A stretch of 35,387 bases of DNA, taken from the NCBI GenBank assembly GCA_001873585.1, contig MNZL01000150.1:1-35387 (forward strand), read 5' to 3'. The notes beneath the pieces are model-generated. The model ran no database searches. It saw only the letters and a list, made by a program, of their open reading frames with translations, and was not told where the DNA came from. The DNA comes from Rhodobacterales bacterium CG2_30_65_12. Its GTDB lineage: Bacteria > Pseudomonadota > Alphaproteobacteria > Rhodobacterales > Rhodobacteraceae. Below, piece after piece: positions 19,389 to 28,800 of the stretch (its first letter is position 1; the number at the start of each line of letters is the position of its first letter). The position numbers and the translations under genes were made by a program.

Positions 19389-20320
19389 GCGCCCCGCTCC
19401 ATCAAGATTTCCACATGCAAGCCGACACTTTCGGCCAGCGCTTCCAGATCATATCCGCCCTCAAGTGTCGAGACGACCCGTCCCCCGCAGCACCGCGCGG
19501 CGAGGTCGCAAATCCGGTCGGTGATCCAGCCGAAATCTTCGGTGGTCCAGTGCAGCCCGGCAAGCGGATCACGGGCATGGGCATCGAACCCGGCGGAAAC
19601 GAGGATCAGCTCCGGCCCCCATTCTTCGATCCACGGCAAGATCTCGCCGTCCCAGGCGGCGCGCATTTCTGCACCACCGGTGCCTTCGCTGAGTGGCACA
19701 TTGTTGATCTGAAGATACGCCCCCTTCTCATGCCGCGCGCCGGTGCCGGGAAAGAGCGGCATCTGATGGCTGGAGGCAAAATGAATGCGGCTTTCGTTCC
19801 ACAGCACGTCCTGGGTGCCATTGCCGTGGTGCACGTCGAAATCGAGCACCGCCACGCGCATAAGCCCGTGGGTTTCCAACGCATGCAGCGCGCCGATGGC
19901 GACGTTGGAAAACAAACAAAACCCCATCGCGCGCGCGCGCTCGGCATGGTGGCCGGGTGGCCGGACAGCAACAAAAGCGTTGCTCACCTCGCCCGCCAAC
20001 ACAGCGTCGACGGCGGCGGTCACGCCACCCACCGCGCGCATCGCCGCCTCCCAGGAGTCCGGCGAAAGCGTTGTATCGGGGTCGATCTGGGTCCAACCCG
20101 TCTCGGGAACCGCATCATGGAGTGCGTCGATAAAGGCCTTGGAATGAGCGCGGCGGATCATCTCTTCGGTGCCCAGCGGCGCAGCGCGGCGGTCGAGCGC
20201 GGCGAAGCCGGGGGCGGAGAGTGCGGCCTCGATCGCCTTCAGCCGGGCAACCTGTTCGGGATGGCCGGGCGGGTTCACATGCGCCAGGCAGGCGGGGTGG
20301 GAAAAATAGGCGGTGGTCAT
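19385..20320 (-). CDS. Histone deacetylase family (acetylpolyamine/acetoin deacetylase-like) protein
   Basis: Start MTTAYFSHPACLAHVNPPGHPEQVARL; RPPGHHAERARAMGFCLFSNVAIGA; DFDVHHGNGTQDV; overlaps xseB start. Confidence 0.9.
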   Translation of the reverse strand: MTTAYFSHPACLAHVNPPGHPEQVARLKAIEAALSAPGFAALDRRAAPLGTEEMIRRAHSKAFIDALHDAVPETGWTQIDPDTTLSPDSWEAAMRAVGGVTAAVDAVLAGEVSNAFVAVRPPGHHAERARAMGFCLFSNVAIGALHALETHGLMRVAVLDFDVHHGNGTQDVLWNESRIHFASSHQMPLFPGTGARHEKGAYLQINNVPLSEGTGGAEMRAAWDGEILPWIEEWGPELILVSAGFDAHARDPLAGLHWTTEDFGWITDRICDLAARCCGGRVVSTLEGGYDLEALAESVGLHVEILMERGA

Positions 20321-20487
20321 GGCCCGAACATGATACTTTCGTCCCGTGCTGCCAAGGGCGAAACCGGGCGTTGGAGGTCGTCGATGGAACATCGGGACAC
20401 TTGCATGCCTCCCCTGCGACGATGGCCACAGGTGCGGCTGACGTAAGCACGCGAACCCGCACCCGCTTTGCGGAAATTCCCCAGCCG

Positions 20488-21150
20488 CTATTCGAGCGCC
20501 AGCATGTAGCCCGCGCCACGCACCGTCTGCAGGTGGCGCGGGTTTTTCGGATCATCCTCGATCTTGCGCCTGAGCCGGGTGATCTGCACGTCGATCGCGC
20601 GGGCCTTGGCCTGCAGTCCCTCCCGCCCGAGCCGCGCCACCAGTTCACCGCGCCCCATCGGCTTGCCCGGGTTGGCGGCGAAGATGCACATGAGCTGCAC
20701 TTCGGTATCGGTAAGCCGAACCGGCACGTCATCGCGGGTAAGGCGCGCGGCCTCGGCATCGAACGCAAGCGCGCCTATTCGGATCACCCTGGGCTTGGGC
20801 GCGGTGGCGGTTGGGGCGCGGTCGAGAATGGTGTTGATCTGTTCGCAAAGCGCCTTCGGCTCGAACGGCTTGGCGATGCTGGCGGCGTCATCCGGGGCGA
20901 AGCTCGATTTGTCGGCGAGGCAGAGCACCGGCGCATGCAGGCCGCTACGCAACCCCTCCGCGCCCGGCACCCCGGCATCGAGCAGCACGAGATCAAACAC
21001 AAGCCCGGCGAGCAGGCGGCGGGCATGGCCCTCGTCTCGCGCGAGGCTGACGAGGAAGCCCTGAGATTTCAGGTATTGGCGCAGGAGATCGCGCAGCCGC
21101 GCATCGCGGTCGATCACCAGCAGATGCGCCGGGGCCTCGGCGGGCGTCAT
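20488..21150 (-). CDS. petR: OmpR-type response regulator, PetR-like, atypical receiver
   Basis: C-terminal winged helix VRLTDTEVQLMCIFAANPGKPMGRGELVARL...ARAIDVQITRLRRKIEDDPKNPRHLQTVRGAGYML; next to a MarR gene as in petP-petR. Confidence 0.75.
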   Translation of the reverse strand: MTPAEAPAHLLVIDRDARLRDLLRQYLKSQGFLVSLARDEGHARRLLAGLVFDLVLLDAGVPGAEGLRSGLHAPVLCLADKSSFAPDDAASIAKPFEPKALCEQINTILDRAPTATAPKPRVIRIGALAFDAEAARLTRDDVPVRLTDTEVQLMCIFAANPGKPMGRGELVARLGREGLQAKARAIDVQITRLRRKIEDDPKNPRHLQTVRGAGYMLALE

Positions 21151-21653
21151 TCGTCGCGGTCCTTCATCCCGTTGAAATGGCGCCGCATCTGCGGATCCAT
21201 CATCGCCTCAAGCACCGTGCGAAAGCCGCGCACCGCGTCGGGCCCCGCCTCGCGGTAGGCTGCCCGCATCCGTTCGCGCTGCACCTGCGAAAGCTCGCGC
21301 TCCAGCGCCTCGCCCTTGGCGGTAAGAAACAGATTTCGCTCGCGCTTGTCGCGGGTGCCCACCCGCACCTCGACAAACCCCTCCTCGATCAGCGTGCGCA
21401 GCACCCGGTTCAGCGATTGCTTGGTCACGCCAAGGATCGACAAAAGATTGTTGACCGTGGTTGCCGGCGAACGGTGGATGAAATGGATCGCCCGGTGGTG
21501 CGCCCGGCCCAGTCTGTATTTATCCAATATGCGGTCGGGGTCGGCGGTGAAGCCGCGATAGGCGAAATACATCGCCTCGATCCCCTGCCGAAGCTGTTCA
21601 TCGGTGAGAAAGAGAAGCGACGGCCCGCCGCCAGACCCGATCCGGTCGTTCAT
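21147..21653 (-). CDS. petP: MarR-family regulator, PetP-like
   Basis: RSPATTVNNLLSILGVTKQSLNRVLRTLIEEGFVEVRVGTRDKRERNLFLTAKGEAL; start MNDRIGSGGG preceded by ggggagg; stop overlaps the petR start. Confidence 0.75.
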   Translation of the reverse strand: MNDRIGSGGGPSLLFLTDEQLRQGIEAMYFAYRGFTADPDRILDKYRLGRAHHRAIHFIHRSPATTVNNLLSILGVTKQSLNRVLRTLIEEGFVEVRVGTRDKRERNLFLTAKGEALERELSQVQRERMRAAYREAGPDAVRGFRTVLEAMMDPQMRRHFNGMKDRDE

Positions 21654-21700
21654 GCAAAGCGCCTCCCCGCGATCACATTTCATGTTTCAGCTTTCTTTTT

Positions 21701-21719
21701 ATGTCAGTCTTATTGACAT
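21701..21719. promoter_or_regulatory. Likely MarR operator in the petP/ilvE divergent promoter region
   Basis: ATGTCA-gtcttat-TGACAT, perfect 6-bp arms, overlapping a TTGACA hexamer oriented toward ilvE. Confidence 0.55.
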
Positions 21720-21828
21720 TCCAAGACTTAACTGGTAGCGAAACGCGGATTTTGCGAAATATTATGTCCGCCTCGGACTTTTCGCGGCAAGAAATGGAAT
21801 ACCGCAGGAGCGCGGGAGGGGAGGGTCA

Positions 21829-22695
21829 ATGGCTAATTACGATGATCGTGAAGGCAAGATCTGGATGGATGGCGCACTCTTGGATTGGCGCGATGCCAAC
21901 GTGCACATCCTCACCCACGCGATGCATTACGCCTCTGCGGTATTCGAGGGCGAGCGCGCCTATGGCGGCAAGATCTTCCTTTCGCGCAAGCACGGCGAAC
22001 GGCTTTTGAAATCGGGCGAGATGATCGACATGACGATCCCCTGGAGCGTAGACCAGATCGAGGCGGCGAAATACGAGGTGCTGGCGGCCAATGGGCTGAC
22101 CGATGCTTATGTGCGCGCCATCGCCTTCCGCGGTGCCGGCCCCGATATGGGCGTATCCTCGGCGCGCAACCCGATCCGGCTGGCAATCGCCGCCTGGGAA
22201 TGGGGCAGCTATTATGGCGACGCCAAGTTCAAGGGCGCCAGGCTCGACATCTCGAAGTGGAAGCGCCCGAGCCCGGAAACGATCCCGACGGCGGCCAAGG
22301 CCTCGGGGCTCTACATGATCTGCACAATCTCGAAGCACGCCGCCGAAGCCAAGGGCTGCTCGGATGCGCTGTTTTTCGATTATCGCGGCTATGTGGCGGA
22401 AGCGACCGGCGCCAACGTGTTTTTCGTGAAAGACGGCGAGGTGCACACCCCGCTGCCTGACGCGATTCTCAACGGCCTCACCCGGCAAACCGTGATCGGC
22501 ATGCTCAAGGAGCGCGGCATTACCGTGCACGAGCGCCATATCATGCCCGAAGAAATGGAAGGCTTCGAGCAATGCTGGCTGACGGGTTCGGCGGCAGAAG
22601 TGACGCCGGTGGGCGAGATCGGCCCCTACAGCTTCGAGGTTGGCGCGCTCACCCGCGACATCGCGGAAAGCTACGAGGCGCTGGTGCGCAGCTGA
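21829..22695 (+). CDS. ilvE: Branched-chain amino acid aminotransferase
   Basis: GKIWMDGALLDWRDANVHILTHAMHYASAVFEGERAYGGKIF; CWLTGSAAEVTPVGEIG; SD ggaggggaggg. Confidence 0.93.
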   Translation: MANYDDREGKIWMDGALLDWRDANVHILTHAMHYASAVFEGERAYGGKIFLSRKHGERLLKSGEMIDMTIPWSVDQIEAAKYEVLAANGLTDAYVRAIAFRGAGPDMGVSSARNPIRLAIAAWEWGSYYGDAKFKGARLDISKWKRPSPETIPTAAKASGLYMICTISKHAAEAKGCSDALFFDYRGYVAEATGANVFFVKDGEVHTPLPDAILNGLTRQTVIGMLKERGITVHERHIMPEEMEGFEQCWLTGSAAEVTPVGEIGPYSFEVGALTRDIAESYEALVRS

Positions 22696-22760
22696 CCGGG
22701 GTTCACTCTTCCTAAAGGCTTTGCCTCCAGAGTGTGCGGTGCGCAATCCTGGAGGCCGCG

Positions 22761-23171
22761 ATGTCGCAGCGCCGAAGTCTTGGTTATCTGTTCTTGATCA
22801 TTTTCGTGGTGGTCGCGCCTACGGTCGCCTCGCTCGGCTGGTATCAGCTTTCGAAAAATCCGAGCCTGCGCCCGCTCGGAATTACCAAACAGGCACTCAC
22901 GGCCTACAACGGCGGCAGTGACGGGATCGAGATCGTCGCCCTGGTCGATTGGGTGCCGACGGATGCCGGCAATTACTCCCAGGCGCGCCTATCGCGAGCA
23001 CTCACCGAGTCCTTTGCCGCCAAGGGGGTAGAGCTGCGCATCGAGTTCCGCCCCGGCCAGAGCACCACCCGGGTAACATATCGGGTCGGCAAAACGGTGC
23101 TGGGGCCCTATTCCACGGCCCGCGCAGCGGAAGGGATTGCAGCGGCAGTGGAGGCCTACAATATGTATTGA
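22761..23171 (+). CDS. Membrane-anchored protein of unknown function
   Basis: Start [30 protein letters not shown] (one TM), then a soluble domain; no family recognised by eye. Confidence 0.7.
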   Translation: MSQRRSLGYLFLIIFVVVAPTVASLGWYQLSKNPSLRPLGITKQALTAYNGGSDGIEIVALVDWVPTDAGNYSQARLSRALTESFAAKGVELRIEFRPGQSTTRVTYRVGKTVLGPYSTARAAEGIAAAVEAYNMY

Positions 23172-24262
23172 GCCGCGCGCAGCCGCGCCAGCGCCCAGCG
23201 CGCCGCTTCGGCGAGAACCGGATCCGGATCGCGCGCCAGCGGAGCCAGCGCCGGCACCAGGCTTGCATCGCCTGAATTGCCGATCGCATAGGCCACGTTG
23301 CGCAGAAACCGCGCCCGACCAACCCGCTTGATCGGCGAGCCGGCGAATTTTGCCCGAAACCCGGCATCGTCCAGCGCTGCGAGCGCGGCCAGGGGCGGCG
23401 CAGTCAGATCGTCGCGGGCCAGGTAGCGCGATTCCTGTGCGGCCACGGCAAACTTGTTCCACGGGCAGGCGGCTAGGCAATCGTCGCAGCCGTAAATCCG
23501 GTTGCCAAGAGCCGGGCGCAAGGCCTCCGGCACCGGCCCCTTGTGCTCGATCGTCAGGTAGGAAATGCAGCGCCGCGCGTCGAGCTGGCCGGGGGCGGGA
23601 AAGGCCCCGGTCGGGCAGGCGTCGAGGCAGGCAGTGCAGGAACCGCAGTGATCCTCCCCCGGCGCATCCACCGGCAAATCCAGCGTGGTGAAGATCGCGC
23701 CGAGAAAAAACCAGTTGCCCAGATCCCGGCTGAGCAGGTTGGTATGTTTGCCCTGCCAGCCCAGCCCGGCGGCGGCGCCAAGCGGCTTTTCCATCACCGG
23801 CGCGGTGTCGACAAATACCTTGATCTCCCCCCCAGCCACCTCGATCAGCCAGCGCCCCAGCCGCTTCAGGCGTTTCTTGACGATATCGTGGTAGTCGCGG
23901 TTCTGGGCGTAAACACTGATTGCGCCCCGATCAGGGTGGCCGAGCACCTCGGTCGGATCGCCCTCGGGCGTGTAGGGCTCGGCCAGCATGATCACCGAGC
24001 GCGCTTCGGGCCAGAGCGCCGCCGGATTGCCGCGCCAGGCCATGCGCTCGGCCATCCAGCCCATATCGCCATGCCAGCCCTGCCCGACGAAGGCGGCAAG
24101 CCGCTCGGCAATCTCCGGCACGGCATCGGGCCGGGTCACACCCACGGCGGCAAACCCTTCTGCGAGGGCGCGCTCTTTCATCTTGCGATAAATATCCTCG
24201 GGGGGAGAATGGGCCACAGGCCCAGAGCGGGGCAGACGGCCCCCCTTACCCCGCTCGCCCAT
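23156..24262 (-). CDS. queG: Epoxyqueuosine reductase
   Basis: Two 4Fe-4S motifs [16 protein letters not shown] and [38 protein letters not shown]; start at the TGATG overlap with the GST gene (MKERALAEG at 24181 is an alternative). Confidence 0.92.
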   Translation of the reverse strand: MGERGKGGRLPRSGPVAHSPPEDIYRKMKERALAEGFAAVGVTRPDAVPEIAERLAAFVGQGWHGDMGWMAERMAWRGNPAALWPEARSVIMLAEPYTPEGDPTEVLGHPDRGAISVYAQNRDYHDIVKKRLKRLGRWLIEVAGGEIKVFVDTAPVMEKPLGAAAGLGWQGKHTNLLSRDLGNWFFLGAIFTTLDLPVDAPGEDHCGSCTACLDACPTGAFPAPGQLDARRCISYLTIEHKGPVPEALRPALGNRIYGCDDCLAACPWNKFAVAAQESRYLARDDLTAPPLAALAALDDAGFRAKFAGSPIKRVGRARFLRNVAYAIGNSGDASLVPALAPLARDPDPVLAEAARWALARLRAAQYIL

Positions 24263-24927
24263 CAGAAATCGAGGTCCGCGTAATGCGGTGGCGGCGGGAA
24301 GCCCGGCAGGTGATCGGCGAGGATCGACCGAAACGCCGGGCGCGATTTGATCTTGGAATACCACTCGCGCACGTTGGCGTTGCGGTCCCAATCGACGTCG
24401 GAGATGTAATCGAGGCTTGAGAGATGCGCCGCAGCGGCGAAATCGGCGAGCGTCATGGTGTCGCCCGCGAGCCAACGGCGCATGTCGAGCAGCCAGCCGA
24501 GGTAATCGAGGTGATACTTGATCGCCTTCGCCCCCGCCTTCACATTGGCCGAATCGGGGTAGCCCTGGCCGGCGATCTTCTTGTTCACGCGCTCATAGAG
24601 CAGTTTCGAGGTGACTTCGTTGTGAAACTTGTCATCAAACCAGCTCACCAGCCGGCGCACTTCATAGCGGCCATCGGGGTCGGTTGGCATCAGCGGCGGG
24701 TTGGGATAGCGTTCCTCGATATATTCGTTGATCGCCGCACTCTCGCTCAGCGTCTTGCCGTCGAGCCTGAGCACCGGCACCTTACCGGCCGGGTTGCGGC
24801 GCAGAAACTCGGCGGATTTCTCCCAGTAGCGCTCTTCGACAAGCTCAACCTCGATCCGCTTCTCGGCCAGCGAGAGGCGCACCTTGCGGCAGTACGGCGA
24901 CAGGGGGAAGTGAAACAAACGGTTCAT
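24262..24927 (-). CDS. Glutathione S-transferase family protein
   Basis: [72 protein letters not shown]. Confidence 0.9.
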   Translation of the reverse strand: MNRLFHFPLSPYCRKVRLSLAEKRIEVELVEERYWEKSAEFLRRNPAGKVPVLRLDGKTLSESAAINEYIEERYPNPPLMPTDPDGRYEVRRLVSWFDDKFHNEVTSKLLYERVNKKIAGQGYPDSANVKAGAKAIKYHLDYLGWLLDMRRWLAGDTMTLADFAAAAHLSSLDYISDVDWDRNANVREWYSKIKSRPAFRSILADHLPGFPPPPHYADLDF

Positions 24928-24981
24928 AGGTTCGCGGTTCTCGTGTCCTGGCAAAGGTAATGGCGCGAAACGGCGCGCGGT

Positions 24982-25707
24982 TCAATCCTCGAAGCACATG
25001 GCGCGGCCATCACGCAGGATCGTGGCGGCCCCATCGCGGATACCCGCCGAGCGGCGGGCGACAAATTGCGAGGGCTTCGCGGCGGAGCGGTCCTTGGGCG
25101 CGGGCAGCACGGCGGCAAGCCGGGCAGCCTGTTCGGCGGAAAGCGCGCTGGCCTCAACACCAAAGTAATGCCGCGCGGCGGCACCAACGCCAAACACACC
25201 CTCATCGAACTCGACCATGTTGAGGTAAACCTCGAGGATACGCTTCTTCGTCCAGACCAGCTCCACCACCGGTGTGATCAGCGCCTCCAGCGCCTTGCGC
25301 GGCCAGCTTCGGGCGGGCCAGAGGTAGATGTTTTTCACCACCTGCTGGGTGATGGTCGAGGCGCCACGGCTCTCGCCCGCCTCGATCACCTGCCGGATCG
25401 CGCCCATATCGAAGCCCCAGTGCTGGCAAAAATTGGCGTCTTCCGCCGCCACGACCGAGCGCGCCATGACCGGGGAAATCTCGCTGAAATCTACCCAGTC
25501 GTGCTTGATCCCATCGAGGCGCGATTTTTCGGCCGCCATATAGAGCGTGGTGGGCGGGTTCACCACGGTGAAAAGCGCGACGAGCGCGAAAATGAGCCCG
25601 CCGAAGCCCAGAAGCGCCCGCCACGCCCAGCGCCGCAGATAGCCCCGCGCAATGCGCCACGGGTTGTCGTCCTGCCTTCGGGTTTTCTTGCTCGCCGCTC
25701 GCGCCAT
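24982..25707 (-). CDS. mtgA: Monofunctional biosynthetic peptidoglycan transglycosylase
   Basis: SRGASTITQQVVKNIYLWPARSWPRKALEALITPVVELVWTKKRILEVYLNMVEFDEGVFGVGAAARHYFG. Confidence 0.93.
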   Translation of the reverse strand: MARAASKKTRRQDDNPWRIARGYLRRWAWRALLGFGGLIFALVALFTVVNPPTTLYMAAEKSRLDGIKHDWVDFSEISPVMARSVVAAEDANFCQHWGFDMGAIRQVIEAGESRGASTITQQVVKNIYLWPARSWPRKALEALITPVVELVWTKKRILEVYLNMVEFDEGVFGVGAAARHYFGVEASALSAEQAARLAAVLPAPKDRSAAKPSQFVARRSAGIRDGAATILRDGRAMCFED

Positions 25708-25755
25708 GCGCTTTCAGACCACGGCGGCAAAGCTACGGTCAAGGTCAGTCGTGAT

Positions 25756-25783
25756 GAAAAGGGGCGGCCCGCACACCGCCCCC
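25756..25783 (-). terminator. Rho-independent terminator after gltB
   Basis: Minus strand GGGGCGG-tgtgcggg-CCGCCCC followed by TTTT. Confidence 0.75.
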
Positions 25784-25808
25784 TCGTTTGCAAAACCAGC
25801 GCGCGCCA

Positions 25809-28800
25809 TTATTCGGCCGGGATGGCATCTTTTTCCAGCGAAAGGGGCGCGGGCAGATGTGCCAGCATCTCCTTGGGGCACACTTGCAGGAAGTTGCCGC
25901 GTTCCACGTCCCAGTTCTGCAGGATCTGATGCGCGCGCACGCTTGAGGTTTCGTCGGCATGGCGCAGGACCAGTTCCTTGAGCTGGTTCTCCCAGTGATC
26001 CACCTCAAGCGGCACCGTCACCAGCGTTTCCATGTTCATGAAGTCGCGCGCGGTGCCGTCGGGATCGTAGACGTAGGCCATCCCTCCCGTCATCCCCGCG
26101 CCGAAGTTGGCGCCGATCTCGCCGAGGATCACCGCCACGCCGCCGGTCATGTATTCACACCCGTTTGAGCCGCAGCCCTCGATCACCACCATGGCACCCG
26201 AGTTGCGCACCGCAAAACGCTCGCCCGCGCGACCGGCGGCAAACAGGTGGCCATCGGTGGCGCCGTAGAGCACGGTGTTGCCGATGATGGTGTTTTCCTG
26301 CGCCACCAGCGGGCTGCACATCGGCGGACGCACCACGATGGTGCCGCCCGACAGGCCCTTGCCGACGTAATCGTTTGCATCGCCCGAAACCTCGATCTTC
26401 AGCCCCGGCGCGGCGAAAGCGCCGAGCGACTGACCGCAGGAGCCGGTGAGCTTCACCGTCAGGTGGTCGGGCTGGAGATTGTTGCGCATCCCGAAGTTGC
26501 GCACGATATGGCTCGAGACGCGGGTGCCGATGGTGCGGTCGGTGTTGCGCACCGCGTATTGCAGCTGCATCTTTTCACCATCGTTAAGGAAGCGCGCGGC
26601 ATCCTTGATGATCTCGGCATCGAGCGTATCAGGCACCTCGTTGCGCGGCCGGTCAAGATCATAGGCGATCTTGTCGGTGGTGCCGACCCGCACCAGAAGC
26701 GGGTTGAGGTCGAGATCGTCGAGATGCGAGGCGCCACGGCTGACCTGGCTCAGAAGATCGGCCCGACCGATGATCTCATCCATCGACCGCGCCCCGATCC
26801 GGGCGAGAATCTCACGCACTTCCTGGGCGTAGAAGGTAATCAGGTTCACCACCTTGTCGGCGCTGCCGGTGAACTTGGCGCGCAGGTCTTCGCGCTGGGT
26901 GCAAACCCCCACCGGGCAGGTGTTGGACTGGCACTGGCGCACCATGATGCAGCCCATGGCGATGAGCGCGGCGGTGCCGATGCCATATTCTTCCGCTCCC
27001 ATCATCGCCGCCATGACGATATCGCGCCCGGTGCGCAACCCGCCATCGGTGCGCAGGGTGACGCGGCTGCGCAAGTTGTTCATTGACAGCACCTGATGCG
27101 CTTCTGTCAGGCCCATTTCCCACGGCAGGCCGGCAAACTTGATCGAGGTGGCGGGGCTCGCGCCGGTGCCCCCGTTGGCGCCCGAAATCAAGATCACGTC
27201 GGCCTTGGCCTTGGCCACGCCGGCGGCGATCGTGCCCACGCCCGAAGCGGCCACAAGCTTTACCGTAACCTTGGCGCGCGGGTTGATCTGCTTGAGGTCG
27301 TAGATCAGCTGCGCGAGGTCTTCGATCGAGTAGATATCGTGGTGCGGCGGCGGCGAAATCAGCATGACCCCCTTGGTGGAGTGGCGCAGCCGGGCAATAA
27401 GGTCGGTCACCTTCATGCCCGGGAGCTGGCCCCCCTCGCCGGGCTTGGCGCCCTGGGCCACCTTGATTTCAAGCTCCTCGCACTGGTTGAGGTATTCAGC
27501 CGTCACCCCAAATCTACCGCTCGCCACCTGCTTGATCTTGGCCGAAGGGTTATCGCCGTTGGACTCCGGCACAAAATGCGCCGGATCTTCCCCGCCTTCG
27601 CCACTGTCGGACTTTGCGCCAATCCGGTTCATCGCCACGTTGAGCGTCTTGTGCGCCTCCGGGCTGAGCGCGCCGAGGCTCATGCCGGGGGTGACAAAGC
27701 GCTTGCGGATCGCGGTGATGCTTTCCACCTGGTCGATCGGCACCGGCGCACCGAGCGGCTTGATATCGAGCATGTCGCGCAGATGAATCGGCGGGTTTTT
27801 CTGCATCAGGCTGGTGTATTTCTTCCACGTCTCATAGGAGGCGCGCTCACAGGCCGATTGCAGAAGATGCATGCCTTGGGCGTTCCAGGCATGGGTTTCG
27901 CCGCCCGAGCGTGCCTTGTAGAAGCCGCCGATCGGCAGCACGTTCGAGCCCTGCGAACGCCAGCCCTTGGCATGGATGGCTTCAAGCTTGGTCTGGATGC
28001 CGCCCACGCCAATGCCCGAGATCCGGCTTGTCATGCCAGGAAAATACTCGTGCACCATCGCGCGCGAAAGGCCGACCGCCTCGAAGTTGAGCCCACCGCG
28101 ATACGACGACATCACCGAGATCCCCATCTTCGACATGATCTTGAGCAAGCCTTGATCAATCGCCTCGCGGTATTTGTGGGTGGCTTCGGTAAGCGTGAGA
28201 TCGAGCAGCCCGCGCTCGATCCGGTCAGCAAGGCTGTCTTCGGCAAGGTACGCGTTGACCACCGTCGCCCCGGCACCGATCAGCACCGCGAAGTAATGCG
28301 GATCAATCGCCTCCGCCGAGCGCACGTTGAGCGAGGTAAAGGTGCGCAGGCCCTGACGCGTAAGCCAGGAGTGCACGGCGCTGGTGGCGAGTATCATCGG
28401 CATCGCCACGCGATCCTCGCTCTGGTGCATGTCGGTCAGCACGATGTGGCCGGCGCCTGAGCGCACCGCGTCTTCGGCCTCCGCACGGATGCGCCCCAGC
28501 GCTTCGTGTAGCGCCGTCGGGCCGCTGTCGGCGGGGAAGGTGCAATTGATCTCCGCCATCGGTGCAAGGAAATGGCCGAGCAGCGCCTCGAACTGCGCGT
28601 TGCCCACGAACGGGCTTTCGAGCACAAGAATCTCGGTATGGCTGCCAGCCTCATCGAGCACGTTCTTGAGGTTTCCAAACCGCGTCTTGAGGCTCATCAC
28701 CCGGTATTCGCGCAAAGAGTCGATCGGCGGGTTGGTGACCTGGCTGAAGTTCTGACGGAAGAAATGGCTGAGGTTTCGGTATTGGTTCGACAGCACCGCC

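Noticed and set aside
16296-19712. 1138-codon plus-strand ORF
   Set aside because: It runs antisense to dxs, ispA and xseB, all clearly identified; long antisense frames are expected in GC-rich coding DNA, and its sequence shows no recognisable domain.
22704-22734. Hairpin cactct...agagtg after ilvE
   Set aside because: Short arms with internal mismatches and no T tract; too weak to call a terminator.
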